A stretch of DNA of 8,333 nt from Acidobacteriaceae bacterium (lineage in GTDB: Bacteria > Acidobacteriota > Terriglobia > Terriglobales > Acidobacteriaceae): contig JASHUR010000244.1 in assembly GCA_030039895.1 (NCBI GenBank), positions 1 to 8,333 on the forward strand. Direction: 5' to 3'. Position 1 is the stretch's first letter. Each line of letters begins with the position of its first letter. Below are positions 1 to 6,718 of this stretch, piece by piece. A program made the position numbers and the translations under genes. The notes under the pieces were generated by a model. That model was not told the DNA's origin and did no database searches. It saw only the letters and a list, made by a program, of their open reading frames with translations.

Positions 1-35
1 TACGAGATTGAAATTTTTGAACGGATAAGTATGCG

Positions 36-800
36 ATGACAGTTCTCGAAATCTGTGTCGATTCACTGGAGTCGGCAATATCGGCTGAGGCGGGGGGTGC
101 GAATCGCATTGAGTTGTGTAATTCGCTGACCGAGGGCGGGCTGACTCCAAGCTTAGGTCTAATCCGTGAGGTTCGTTCCAGACTTAAGATCGGAATTCAC
201 GTGATGATCCGGCCGAGGGCCGGAGATTTTCTCTACTCGGCAGAGGAACTGGCCGTGATGCGCGAGGACATTGCTGTGGCTGCTCAGAATGGCGCGGATG
301 GCGTCGCGCTTGGGTTGCTCACGGCCGAGGGAGATGTGGATGTAGAGCGAACTCGAGAGTTGATTGATCTCGCCCGTCCTATGGAGGTTACCTTTCATCG
401 CGCCATCGATCTGGCGAGAGACATCAATGTCGCTTTTCAGGATGTAATCCGGACGGGAGCAGATCGTGTTCTTACGTCTGGCGCAGAGCCTACTGCCATG
501 CAAGGCCGCCGCCGCATCGGCGAGCTGGTGCGCGCGGCAAAAGGGCGCATCGAAGTGATGGCCGGCGGTGGAGTTCGCGCTGAGAATGTGCAGGAAATTG
601 TTCGGACAACCGGTGTCCAGGAGCTCCATGCAGCGCTCCGGCGTCAGGCCCCGAGCCAGATGAAGCATCAGAGGCGCAAGGTGCATCTGAGCGCGCCAGG
701 GTTGGATGAACATGTTCGACATGTGGTGCGGGCAGCCGATGTGCAAACGCTGCAGCAGGCGATCGAGGGTGCATTGAGCCAGCCGATGCAGAGAGCGTGA
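36..800 (+). CDS. cutC: CutC family protein (copper homeostasis protein CutC)
   Basis: Cytoplasmic TIM-barrel protein of the CutC family (PF03932), 254 residues, close to the usual length of about 250. Family motifs run in order: LEIC (4-7), IELC (25-28), EGGLTPS (33-39), IRPRAGDFLYS (58-68), TFHRAID (119-125), RVLTSG (144-149) and GGGVRAEN (177-184). The ATG at 36 has only a weak GGA about ten bases upstream, but the protein begins exactly where the family begins. The copper role is a legacy name: in E. coli the cutC copper phenotype was later attributed to the MicL small RNA made from within that gene, so the biochemical activity remains unclear. The next gene on the same strand is a DeoR-type regulator of the sort that usually senses sugar phosphates, which could hint at carbohydrate metabolism (inference). 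The frame is intact. Family assignment is very likely; function is not established. Confidence 0.93.
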   Translation: MTVLEICVDSLESAISAEAGGANRIELCNSLTEGGLTPSLGLIREVRSRLKIGIHVMIRPRAGDFLYSAEELAVMREDIAVAAQNGADGVALGLLTAEGDVDVERTRELIDLARPMEVTFHRAIDLARDINVAFQDVIRTGADRVLTSGAEPTAMQGRRRIGELVRAAKGRIEVMAGGGVRAENVQEIVRTTGVQELHAALRRQAPSQMKHQRRKVHLSAPGLDEHVRHVVRAADVQTLQQAIEGALSQPMQRA

Positions 801-848
801 ATTCTCTCTTGAAGACTGCGACATGAGAAGAGAAGTTTCAGCGGGCCG

Positions 849-876
849 TTGCATCCTGGTTTGACATCCGTACAAT
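849..876 (+). promoter_or_regulatory. Possible sigma70-type promoter for the DeoR-family gene
   Basis: TTGCAT (849-854) and TACAAT (871-876) are separated by 16 bases, with an expected transcription start near 883, about 40 bases before the ATG at 925. The -10 box matches five of six consensus bases; the -35 matches only three. A perfect TTGACA at 861-866 has no -10 partner at normal spacing. This is pattern matching only. Confidence 0.3.
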
Positions 877-924
877 GAAGACGCACCTGCAATTTTGGGA
901 ATTATTCAGGCTGAACAGCATCGT

Positions 925-1707
925 ATGTCTTCGAAAACCGAGCAACGCGCGAAAGAAATTCTGAGGCTCCTGCTGAGCCACGGTAAAACCTCAGTTGAAG
1001 AGCTAACAGAATTATTTGCAACATCCCCGGCCAGTATTCGGCGTGACTTGGTGCGCCTTGAGGAGCGAGGCCTGGTGCATCGTACTCATGGTGGGGCCAT
1101 GCTGGCAGGGCAAATCTACGAGCCATTCCGTTTTGATGCGTCTTTCCACGAACGCGAAGGTCGCTTTACCCCCGAGAAACAGCGGATTGCGTTGGCTGCA
1201 GCTGATCTCGTCAACGAAAATGAAACGATTGGATTCACCGCCGGCACAACTACAACTCAGGTAGCGCGCGCCCTTCGCCTCCGAGCGGGACTGCACGTGA
1301 TTACAAACGCAGTGAATATCGGGATGGAGCTCAGCTCAAGCAATGGGCTTGACACGATGCTGACCGGCGGCTGTATGCGTTGGCCCGGCGCATTTTCGCT
1401 TATCGGTCCAACTGCAATCGAATCCTTGAACGTGGTTGTGATGGACAGGGTCTTCATCGGAGTATGCGGAGTAGATCCTCAACATGGCGCGACCACGATC
1501 GAAGCAGACGAGGCTGCTGTTTTTCGAGCGATGGCTCGTCGCGCCAAGCAGGTGATTGTTGTGGCTGACTCGAGTAAGGTCGGTATGATTAGCCCGGCAG
1601 TAATTTGTGCTGCAACAGATATTGATGTCTTGATTACCGACGACGGCGTCTCTGAGGAGGCGGCCGAGGCCTTTAGAAACTGTGATGTGCGGGTCGTGAT
1701 CGTTTAG
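925..1707 (+). CDS. DeoR/GlpR family transcriptional regulator
   Basis: DNA-binding repressor of the DeoR family, 260 residues from ATG 925. The N-terminal helix-turn-helix covers about residues 8-57 and ends in the family signature, seen here as SIRRDLVRLEERGLVHRTHGG (37-57, shown in part: IRRDL, ERGLVHRTHGGA). The C-terminal DeoRC sensor domain (PF00455) covers about 80-235. It shows EKQRIA (84-89), the phosphate-binding-type GFTAGTTTTQVA (103-114), TNAVNIG (127-133), LTGG (146-149), FIGVCGVD (177-184) and VVADSSKVG (212-220). Most studied members are repressors released by a phosphorylated sugar; the ligand here is unknown. A TTG at 895 would add ten residues that the family does not need, and neither start has a convincing ribosome-binding site, so 925 is chosen by homology. 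It lies 124 nt after cutC and 161 nt before the methyltransferase gene, on the same strand. Its targets cannot be read from the window. Confidence 0.92.
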   Translation: MSSKTEQRAKEILRLLLSHGKTSVEELTELFATSPASIRRDLVRLEERGLVHRTHGGAMLAGQIYEPFRFDASFHEREGRFTPEKQRIALAAADLVNENETIGFTAGTTTTQVARALRLRAGLHVITNAVNIGMELSSSNGLDTMLTGGCMRWPGAFSLIGPTAIESLNVVVMDRVFIGVCGVDPQHGATTIEADEAAVFRAMARRAKQVIVVADSSKVGMISPAVICAATDIDVLITDDGVSEEAAEAFRNCDVRVVIV

Positions 1708-1791
1708 ACTCAGTCTCGGCTCACAAACTGGCTGCATCATGCTTATATCCGGGAGGACAACTTTCTCGAAGTCAGCATCATCAGTGGAATA

Positions 1792-1805
1792 GGGGGGCTG
1801 GGGGG
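1792..1805 (+). repeat. Two G6 tracts in the leader of the CFA-type gene
   Basis: GGGGGG, CT, GGGGGG lies 64 nt before the chosen start at 1869, and a further G5 run (1855-1859) forms part of the ribosome-binding site. Such tracts are prone to slippage and sequencing error and could form G-rich structure. The 161-base stretch 1708-1868 otherwise shows only a weak extended -10-like TGCTTATAT (1740-1748). Confidence 0.5.
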
Positions 1806-1851
1806 CACCAAATCGGCTACAGCCTTGTGTTTTCGCTGCAAAGCACGCGAC

Positions 1852-1859
1852 AGAGGGGG
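1852..1859 (+). promoter_or_regulatory. Shine-Dalgarno site that decides the CFA-type gene start
   Basis: AGAGGGGG ends nine bases before ATG 1869. The more upstream in-frame GTG at 1827 has no comparable site, and its extra 14 residues do not look like family sequence. Confidence 0.7.
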
Positions 1860-1868
1860 CACTGCGCG

Positions 1869-3224
1869 ATGTCCGGATCTGTGCAATCACAACGAGTCGA
1901 AGCTTTCGACTCACTTTTCAAGAATTATGAGGGGCCGGCTTTTTCGATCCGCCTCTGGGATGGATGGCGTTGGGTTTCGCCAGGGCGAGGCAATCCAGTG
2001 TGCACGATTGTCTTCTACTCTGTCGGTGCGCTTCAATCTCTGCTTGCAAAGCCCAGCGAAATTACTTTGGGCGAAGCCTTCTTGGCGAAGGAAATCGATG
2101 TCGAAGGCGATATTTTTTCTGTTTTTGATGTTGCGGAACACATTTTTTGCTGCCCCAGAAGCCAGCGTCAGCGAATTCTTGAAGTGATCTCAGGAGTGCT
2201 TTTCGGATTGGGTCAGTGGTGGCAGCAGGGAGCGATTCACTCGCAGGAGCGAGATCACGCCGCCATCACATATCATTACGATCAACCGGTAGAGTTCTAT
2301 CGCGCGTGGCTCGGCGAATCGCTTGCTTACTCTTGCGCATACTTTGAATCAGCGAATGACGATATTGATGAGGCGCAGAGAAATAAGATTGAGTTGATCT
2401 GTAATAAGCTCCGTCTACAACCTGACGAGCGTTTTCTGGACGTTGGATGTGGCTGGGGCAGCCTTATACTTCATGCCGCGTCTGCGCACGATGTCTTCGC
2501 GAATGGAATTACAATCAGCGGCAGGCAGGCGACGACTGCCGCTGAGCGTATTCATCAATCGAGCCTTGATGCGTGCTGCCACGTTGACCTGCTGGATTAT
2601 CGTGAAGCCCCCTCACGTTTTGAGCCCTTCGACAAAATCGCCAGCGTAGGAATGTTTGAGCATGTAGGCTTAAGAAGCCTGCCAGTTTATTTCCAGACAA
2701 TACGCAAACTGCTCAAGCCTGGCGGAGTCTTTCTAAACCATGGAATCGCGCGCGCCCCGAATCAGGGAAATCGCGGCACGTCGTTTCTAAATCGAGCGGT
2801 TGTTCCATTCCTGCGCGATACGCTAAGGCTGAGAAGTCCGCGAGACTCATCTTTCATCGATAAATACGTCTTCCCTGACGGTGAGCTTGTCACGATTTCT
2901 CAAGCGCTATGGGCCGCAGAATCTGCCGGCTTTGAGGTTCGCGACGTAGAAAATCTCCGCGAACATTATGAGATGACTTTGCGTTGTTGGGTGAAGGGCC
3001 TGTTGGATCAAGCTGATTCACTCCTTGAGATTGTTCCGGAGAAGATTTTTCGCATCTGGTTACTCTACATGGCTGGATCAGCCGCAGCGTTCCGCCGCGG
3101 GGATATCGCTGTATACCAAACCTTACTCAGCCACCCGGAACACGGACGCAGTGGACTTCCTCTTAGGAGGGACGATTGGTACGTGGCGGATATCGGGAGT
3201 ATGAGAGAACCGGTGGCGCTGTAG
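1869..3224 (+). CDS. Cyclopropane-fatty-acyl-phospholipid synthase family SAM-dependent methyltransferase
   Basis: SAM-dependent methyltransferase of the CFA synthase family (PF02353), 451 residues, which acts on unsaturated acyl chains of membrane phospholipids at the inner face of the membrane. An N-terminal lipid-binding-type domain (about 10-95) precedes the catalytic domain. Visible motifs: TYHYDQPVEFYRAWLGESLAYSCAYF (134-159; key HYD, FY, YSCAYF), SAM loop DVGCGWG (191-197), SVGMFEHVG (259-267), NHGIAR (290-295), FIDKYVFPDGEL (329-340) and HYEMTLRCW (366-374). Compared with E. coli Cfa (from memory), C139, E239, H266 and Y317 correspond to C156, E264, H291 and Y367. C354 corresponds to S404, and the H291-Y367 interval is about 25 residues longer. 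The product could be a cyclopropane or another methylated acyl chain. No lipid genes adjoin it. The reading frame is open back to 1686 without an earlier start than GTG 1827. Confidence 0.9.
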   Translation: MSGSVQSQRVEAFDSLFKNYEGPAFSIRLWDGWRWVSPGRGNPVCTIVFYSVGALQSLLAKPSEITLGEAFLAKEIDVEGDIFSVFDVAEHIFCCPRSQRQRILEVISGVLFGLGQWWQQGAIHSQERDHAAITYHYDQPVEFYRAWLGESLAYSCAYFESANDDIDEAQRNKIELICNKLRLQPDERFLDVGCGWGSLILHAASAHDVFANGITISGRQATTAAERIHQSSLDACCHVDLLDYREAPSRFEPFDKIASVGMFEHVGLRSLPVYFQTIRKLLKPGGVFLNHGIARAPNQGNRGTSFLNRAVVPFLRDTLRLRSPRDSSFIDKYVFPDGELVTISQALWAAESAGFEVRDVENLREHYEMTLRCWVKGLLDQADSLLEIVPEKIFRIWLLYMAGSAAAFRRGDIAVYQTLLSHPEHGRSGLPLRRDDWYVADIGSMREPVAL

Positions 3225-3311
3225 TCTTTGCAGATGTCTCCTACAATTGCTTTTTATTTCACCACCTGCCCCGAAGCATGGTGCTATCCGATCGCATTGG
3301 CGTGAGCTGCT

Positions 3312-3327
3312 CCGCACCACACTGCGG
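3312..3327. other. Small perfect stem-loop in convergent region
   Basis: CCGCA (3312-3316) and TGCGG (3323-3327) form a five-base-pair, GC-rich stem with a six-base loop. Neither strand has a T-run after it, so factor-independent termination is doubtful. It could be chance or a weak bidirectional pause site. Confidence 0.25.
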
Positions 3328-3534
3328 CTAACCCAAGAGTTATTCCCGATCTTCTCAGGGGCAAATTGCAACCCTAATCGAAGCTTAGTCAAGGACAATA
3401 TTTCGTCCCGTTCAGAGGGTCACGAGTTCGGTGGAGGTATGAAGTCCAGTGGCACCGGTCGAATGGCTCATGCCTCTGATAGAACCCTTGGAAATGGATT
3501 TCGAGGCGTAGTCTCGATCAGCTGCGGAACTGAA

Positions 3535-3559
3535 CTGATGCAGGCGAAGCCGGCATCAG
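3535..3559 (-). terminator. Stem-loop downstream of argA, candidate operon terminator
   Basis: CTGATGC (3535-3541) pairs perfectly with GCATCAG (3553-3559). Inside it, after one A-G mismatch, GGC (3543-3545) pairs with GCC (3549-3551) around a three-base loop. The stem begins eight bases after the argA stop codon on the minus strand, the usual place for an operon terminator. There is only a short TTCAGTT after it, not a real T-run, so it may act as a weak terminator or as a 3'-end stabiliser of the arg transcript. Confidence 0.4.
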
Positions 3560-3567
3560 CGCGGACC

Positions 3568-4089
3568 TCAGCTTGTGAGCCGAACCAGCTGCTCTGCCTC
3601 AATACGTGGCCCAAGAATCGAGACCTTGGGGACCTGTCCCCGAGCCATGGCAACTTCATCGCAGCGGTAGAGCCGCGGGCAGTTTTGGCAATCCTTGAAG
3701 ATCTTGTCAGGAAGAGCGGCGCGATCTTCGACCTCGCGAAATCCGTAGCGGAAGAAGAAGTCTGGTATTCGCGTAAACAGGCAGACGCAGCCGACGCCAT
3801 GTTCTTCGGCTTCCTCAAGCAGCGTCGTCAGCAGTCTTCCGCCAACACCCTGGCCTTTTGCCTCATGGCGTACGACAATCGATCGGACCTCTGCCAGATG
3901 CGGCCCGTAGAGATGAAGCGCACCGCAGCCTAGAAATACACCCGTATCAGTCTCAGCAATCGTAAAGTCGCGGACGTTCTCACATATCTCTGCAAAAACG
4001 CGGCGCAACAGCGTGCCGTCGTGGGAGAGGCTATTGACCAGCTCATAGATGTTGGTCGCGTCCTGAAGGAGTGCTTTACGCACCAGCAT
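3568..4089 (-). CDS. argA: Short (GNAT-type) N-acetylglutamate synthase
   Basis: Single-domain GNAT acetyltransferase, 173 residues, most like the short N-acetylglutamate synthases (M. tuberculosis Rv2747 type and the C-terminal part of ArgH-ArgA fusions). It would transfer acetyl from acetyl-CoA to glutamate, the first step of arginine synthesis. Visible features: CGALHLYGPHLAEVRSIVV (55-73; key CGALH, LAEVRS), acetyl-CoA loop KGQGVGGRLL (78-87), FFFRYGF (111-117), LPDKIFKDC (126-134) and C134, C137, C143 in DCQNCPRLYRCDE. There is no amino-acid-kinase domain as in classical E. coli ArgA. ATG 4089 has GAGG (4099-4096) six bases upstream and overlaps the end of argH by 14 nt. The frame stays open into argH as far as 4251, but that extension lacks family character. 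Last gene of the arg operon. A generic GNAT of other specificity is possible but unlikely in this setting. Confidence 0.85.
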   Translation of the reverse strand: MLVRKALLQDATNIYELVNSLSHDGTLLRRVFAEICENVRDFTIAETDTGVFLGCGALHLYGPHLAEVRSIVVRHEAKGQGVGGRLLTTLLEEAEEHGVGCVCLFTRIPDFFFRYGFREVEDRAALPDKIFKDCQNCPRLYRCDEVAMARGQVPKVSILGPRIEAEQLVRLTS

Positions 4090-5491
4090 GTACCACCTCG
4101 ACGCTTTGCGTGAGATTGCCGATGCTTTGTTCGGCTGCTGCGATTGCATCCTGAACACGTGCCCGTGCGGTTCCGCCATAGACATCGTGGCAGTCGAGGG
4201 TCGCCTCCAGCGTGATCGCCGCAAAAAAGTCCGTTTCAAACTCGGGTCCAAACTGCTTCAACTCTTCGAGTGTTATGTCGCCGAGCTCGCAATTCCTTTC
4301 CAGGCAGTAGCGCACTGCACTTCCTATCTTCTCGTGAGCCTTACGGAAGGGAACTCCCTTATGGACAAGGTAGGTTGCTGCAGCCATTGCGTTCAGGAAC
4401 CCCTCGCTGCATGCGGCGCGCATCCTGTCATCGCGGAATCGAATCGCCGCAGTGAAATCCGCCAAAACCCGCAGCATTCTAACTGTTTCGGCCCCGGCCT
4501 GAAAAACAGGCTCTTGCGTCTCCTGCAGATCCTTATTGTAGGCAAGCGGTAGGCCCTTCAATTGAAGGGTTGCGGCTTCTGCGGCTCCATGGATGCGGCC
4601 AACCTTTGCGCGGACCAACTCGGTCAAGTCGGGGTTTTTCTTCTGAGGCATTGCGCTTGACCCAGTCGAGAAGGCTTCCGGAAGATCCACAAAGCCAAAC
4701 TCGGCTGTAGCGAACAGCGTGATTTCTTCAGCGAAGCGACTGGCATGCAGCGCCAGTATGGTGAGCACCTGCAGAAACTCGATAGCAAAGTCGCGATCGC
4801 TCGTTGCGTCCATGCTGTTCGCCGTAGGAGCGATGAATCCAAGTTCCTTTGTGGCTATGTTGCGATCCAGGGCGAGGGTTGCACCCGCAATCGCACCTGA
4901 GCCCAGCGGGCAGAAGTTCAGGCGCTTGGAACAATCTTCCAATCGGTTTGCGTCGCGCAGAATCATCTGAACATATGCGAGCAGCCAGTGTGCAACCAGC
5001 ACCGGTTCGGCGCGCTGCAGATGCGTGTACGAGGGCATCACCGCCTCCCCCGCATCCTTAGCCTGTTTGAGCAATGCACCGCCCCAGTCTGCCAGAAGCC
5101 GCCGCAACTCATGGATGCGCGCGCGGACGTGCAGACGGAGATCAGTTGCTATCTGTTCGTTGCGGCTTCTCCCTGTATGCAGCTTGAGTCCAAGATCCCC
5201 GATTCGTTCAGCGAGCTTGAGCTCGACAAAATGATGAATATCCTCTGCGTCAGCGTGGCTGGCGACGTCATGCAACTTTCCAGAGTATTCATCGAGAATC
5301 CCAAGCAGTGCCGCCCGAATTTCCGAACCTTCGCTGTCGGTCAACACTCCAGCCGCTTGCAACGCCAGCGCGTGCGCACGGCTGGCAGCGACTTCTTCGG
5401 TTAGAAGCTGCCAGTCAAAAGGGAGGGACCTCTGCCATTGGTCGAAGAACGGGTCCAGCGGCTCGCGAAAGCGTCCGGACCACATCTTCAC
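4076..5491 (-). CDS. argH: Argininosuccinate lyase
   Basis: Cleaves argininosuccinate to arginine and fumarate, the last step of arginine synthesis; a cytoplasmic homotetramer of the fumarase/aspartase superfamily. 471 residues, a normal length. Motifs: MWSGRF (3-8), substrate-binding HTGRSRNEQ (105-113), THLQRAEP (156-163) with the conserved TH pair, and the superfamily signature GSSAMPQKKNPD (277-288) carrying the catalytic serine. The best start is GTG 5491, because GAGG (5502-5499) stands seven bases before it. ATG 5485, two codons later, is the alternative and would place that site 13 bases away. The GTG overlaps the argG stop by four bases (GTGA), typical of translational coupling. At its 3' end TAA (4078-4076) overlaps argA in the +1 frame. 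No key residue is missing. Confidence 0.97.
   Translation of the reverse strand: MKMWSGRFREPLDPFFDQWQRSLPFDWQLLTEEVAASRAHALALQAAGVLTDSEGSEIRAALLGILDEYSGKLHDVASHADAEDIHHFVELKLAERIGDLGLKLHTGRSRNEQIATDLRLHVRARIHELRRLLADWGGALLKQAKDAGEAVMPSYTHLQRAEPVLVAHWLLAYVQMILRDANRLEDCSKRLNFCPLGSGAIAGATLALDRNIATKELGFIAPTANSMDATSDRDFAIEFLQVLTILALHASRFAEEITLFATAEFGFVDLPEAFSTGSSAMPQKKNPDLTELVRAKVGRIHGAAEAATLQLKGLPLAYNKDLQETQEPVFQAGAETVRMLRVLADFTAAIRFRDDRMRAACSEGFLNAMAAATYLVHKGVPFRKAHEKIGSAVRYCLERNCELGDITLEELKQFGPEFETDFFAAITLEATLDCHDVYGGTARARVQDAIAAAEQSIGNLTQSVEVVHAGA
4093..4099 (-). promoter_or_regulatory. Shine-Dalgarno site of argA inside argH
   Basis: On the minus strand GAGGTGG (4099-4093) lies within the last codons of argH; its GAGG ends six bases before ATG 4089. 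This fixes the argA start and shows it can initiate independently or by coupling to argH termination. Confidence 0.65.
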
Positions 5492-6702
5492 TTGACAGCC
5501 TCTTTCTTGCGGCTAAGCAGACGGGCCCGGGTGCGCGCAGGCAGTCCCAGGATCTGAATGAAGCCTTTAGCGTCCTTCTGGTCATAGCTGTCACCCATGG
5601 TGAACGACGACAGCTCGTTCGAGTAGAGCGAAAGATCGCTCTTGCGCGAGATAATATTGACGTTGCCTTTGTAGAGGCCGAGTTTCACGGTTCCAGTCAC
5701 GTTCTGTTGCGTGTTGTTGATGAAAGCGTCGAACGCCTCACGCAGCGGCGTAAACCAGAGCCCGTTGTAAACGATGTCCGCATAGTTCAGAGCCACGTGC
5801 TGCTTGTAATGCGAAACCTCGCGGTCAAGCGTCAGCGCCTCAAGCTCGCGATGCGCGAGGACAATCAAGGTACCGCCGGGCGTCTCGTATGCGCCCCGCG
5901 ACTTGATTCCAACGAAGCGGTTCTCTACCAGATCAATGCGACCGATCGCATTGCGTGCACCAATCTCGTTCAGTAGCTCTATCAGTTGCACCGGCTCAAG
6001 CTTCATGTTGTCCACTGATATAGGGATACCCTGCTCGAAGCCGATCTCCACAATCTCCTCGCGGTCCGGGGCTTCCTGAGGGCTTCTCGTCATGACCCAC
6101 GTCGTCGGCAGGGGCGCGTTCGCAGCATCTTCGAGTTCGCCGCCCTCATGGCTGATGTGCCAAAGGTTACGGTCGCGCGAGTGAATCTTCTCGCGGCTCT
6201 GGGCTACGGGAATGCCGTGGGCTTCCGCATAATCCAGGCAATCCTCGCGGGACTTCAATGTCCACTCGCGCCACGGTGCAATCACCTTTAGCTCAGGCGC
6301 CAGCGCCTGATACGCGTGCTCGAATCGCACTTGATCGTTGCCCTTACCCGTGCAGCCGTGGGCAACAGCTTCCGCTCCCTCTTCCAGCGCAACTTCCACT
6401 TGCGCTTTCGCGATTACAGGGCGTGCGATCGACGTCCCCAAAAGGTATTTGTTCTCGTAAACTGCGCCGGATTTCACGGTTGGAAAGATGTAATCACGGA
6501 CAAATTCATCGCGCAGGTCACGCACAACTGCTTTCTTGGCGCCTGTATCGTACGCTTTTTTCACGACGGCATCTATGTCGTCGCCCTGACCAACATCGGC
6601 GATCATGGCAATCACATCCATGCCGTAGTTTTCATTCAACCACGGAATAATAATGGACGTGTCCAAGCCGCCTGAATATGCAAGCACAACCTTCTTCGAC
6701 AT
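5488..6702 (-). CDS. argG: Argininosuccinate synthase
   Basis: ATP-dependent condensation of citrulline with aspartate to argininosuccinate, the penultimate step of arginine synthesis. 404 residues, matching the common bacterial short form rather than the roughly 447-residue E. coli form. Motifs: PP-loop AYSGGLDTS (8-16), ENKYLLGTSIARP (83-95), citrulline/aspartate-binding GCTGKGNDQVRFE (116-128), NLWHISHEGGELED (179-192) and KSRGAYETPGG (267-277). ATG 6702 is preceded by GAGGAG (6716-6711) at eight bases, an excellent ribosome-binding site. The 3' end overlaps argH by four bases. Upstream, the 68-nt gap to argF contains a hairpin followed by a T-run, so argG-argH-argA could be expressed at a different level from argD-argF. 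No oddities in the protein. Confidence 0.97.
   Translation of the reverse strand: MSKKVVLAYSGGLDTSIIIPWLNENYGMDVIAMIADVGQGDDIDAVVKKAYDTGAKKAVVRDLRDEFVRDYIFPTVKSGAVYENKYLLGTSIARPVIAKAQVEVALEEGAEAVAHGCTGKGNDQVRFEHAYQALAPELKVIAPWREWTLKSREDCLDYAEAHGIPVAQSREKIHSRDRNLWHISHEGGELEDAANAPLPTTWVMTRSPQEAPDREEIVEIGFEQGIPISVDNMKLEPVQLIELLNEIGARNAIGRIDLVENRFVGIKSRGAYETPGGTLIVLAHRELEALTLDREVSHYKQHVALNYADIVYNGLWFTPLREAFDAFINNTQQNVTGTVKLGLYKGNVNIISRKSDLSLYSNELSSFTMGDSYDQKDAKGFIQILGLPARTRARLLSRKKEAVK
5499..5502 (-). promoter_or_regulatory. Shine-Dalgarno site of argH
   Basis: GAGG on the minus strand, inside the last codons of argG, seven bases before GTG 5491. It favours the GTG start over ATG 5485. Confidence 0.55.
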
Positions 6703-6710
6703 CTCTCGAA

Positions 6711-6716
6711 CTCCTC
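6711..6716 (-). promoter_or_regulatory. Shine-Dalgarno site of argG
   Basis: GAGGAG on the minus strand, eight bases before ATG 6702. It is separated by only two bases (AT) from the T7 tract of the preceding hairpin, so folding or termination there would directly affect argG translation or expression. Confidence 0.7.
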
Positions 6717-6718
6717 AT

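Larger units (their letters stand above)
3225..3567. other. Gene-free convergent intergenic region
   Basis: 343 bases lie between the stop of the rightward CFA-type gene and the stop of the leftward arginine operon. Open frames cross it on both strands but match no family I know; they run on into antisense of flanking genes and lack good starts. A T-rich patch (3247-3258) follows the CFA-type gene without a clear preceding stem. Two stem-loops are listed separately. No convincing promoter or RNA gene was seen. Confidence 0.6.

Noticed and set aside
802..834. TTCTCT/AGAGAA inverted repeat after cutC as a terminator
   Set aside because: AT-rich six-base stem with a very large loop and no T-run; too weak to call.
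861..866. Perfect TTGACA as -35 box for the DeoR-type gene
   Set aside because: No acceptable -10 lies 16-18 bases downstream; the TACAAT is only four bases away.
159..875. Long minus-strand open frame (238 codons) across cutC
   Set aside because: Antisense to an intact CutC gene; the protein is rich in Cys, His and Arg and matches no family.
1706..1716. AGACTCAGTCT odd palindrome at the deoR stop codon
   Set aside because: A one-base centre cannot form a hairpin, and nothing links it to an operator; likely chance.
1827..1868. Longer CFA-type protein starting at GTG 1827
   Set aside because: The strong Shine-Dalgarno at 1852-1859 is placed for ATG 1869, and the extra 14 residues do not look like family sequence.
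3247..3933. Plus-strand open frame (228 codons) starting in the convergent gap
   Set aside because: Its second half is antisense to the short NAGS, its start is a TTG without a ribosome-binding site, and no domain is recognisable. A better-looking ATG at 3439 (GGAGG only one base upstream) has improper spacing.
5308..5976. Plus-strand open frame (222 codons) antisense to argH and argG
   Set aside because: It covers two intact conserved genes on the other strand and looks like a codon-bias shadow.
6634..6718. Short frame starting ATG AGG AGT TCG AGA just before argG (two early Arg codons), like an arginine leader peptide
   Set aside because: It has no ribosome-binding site (T7 precedes it), it starts after the hairpin it would need to control, and its ATGAGGAG is better explained as the argG Shine-Dalgarno region.
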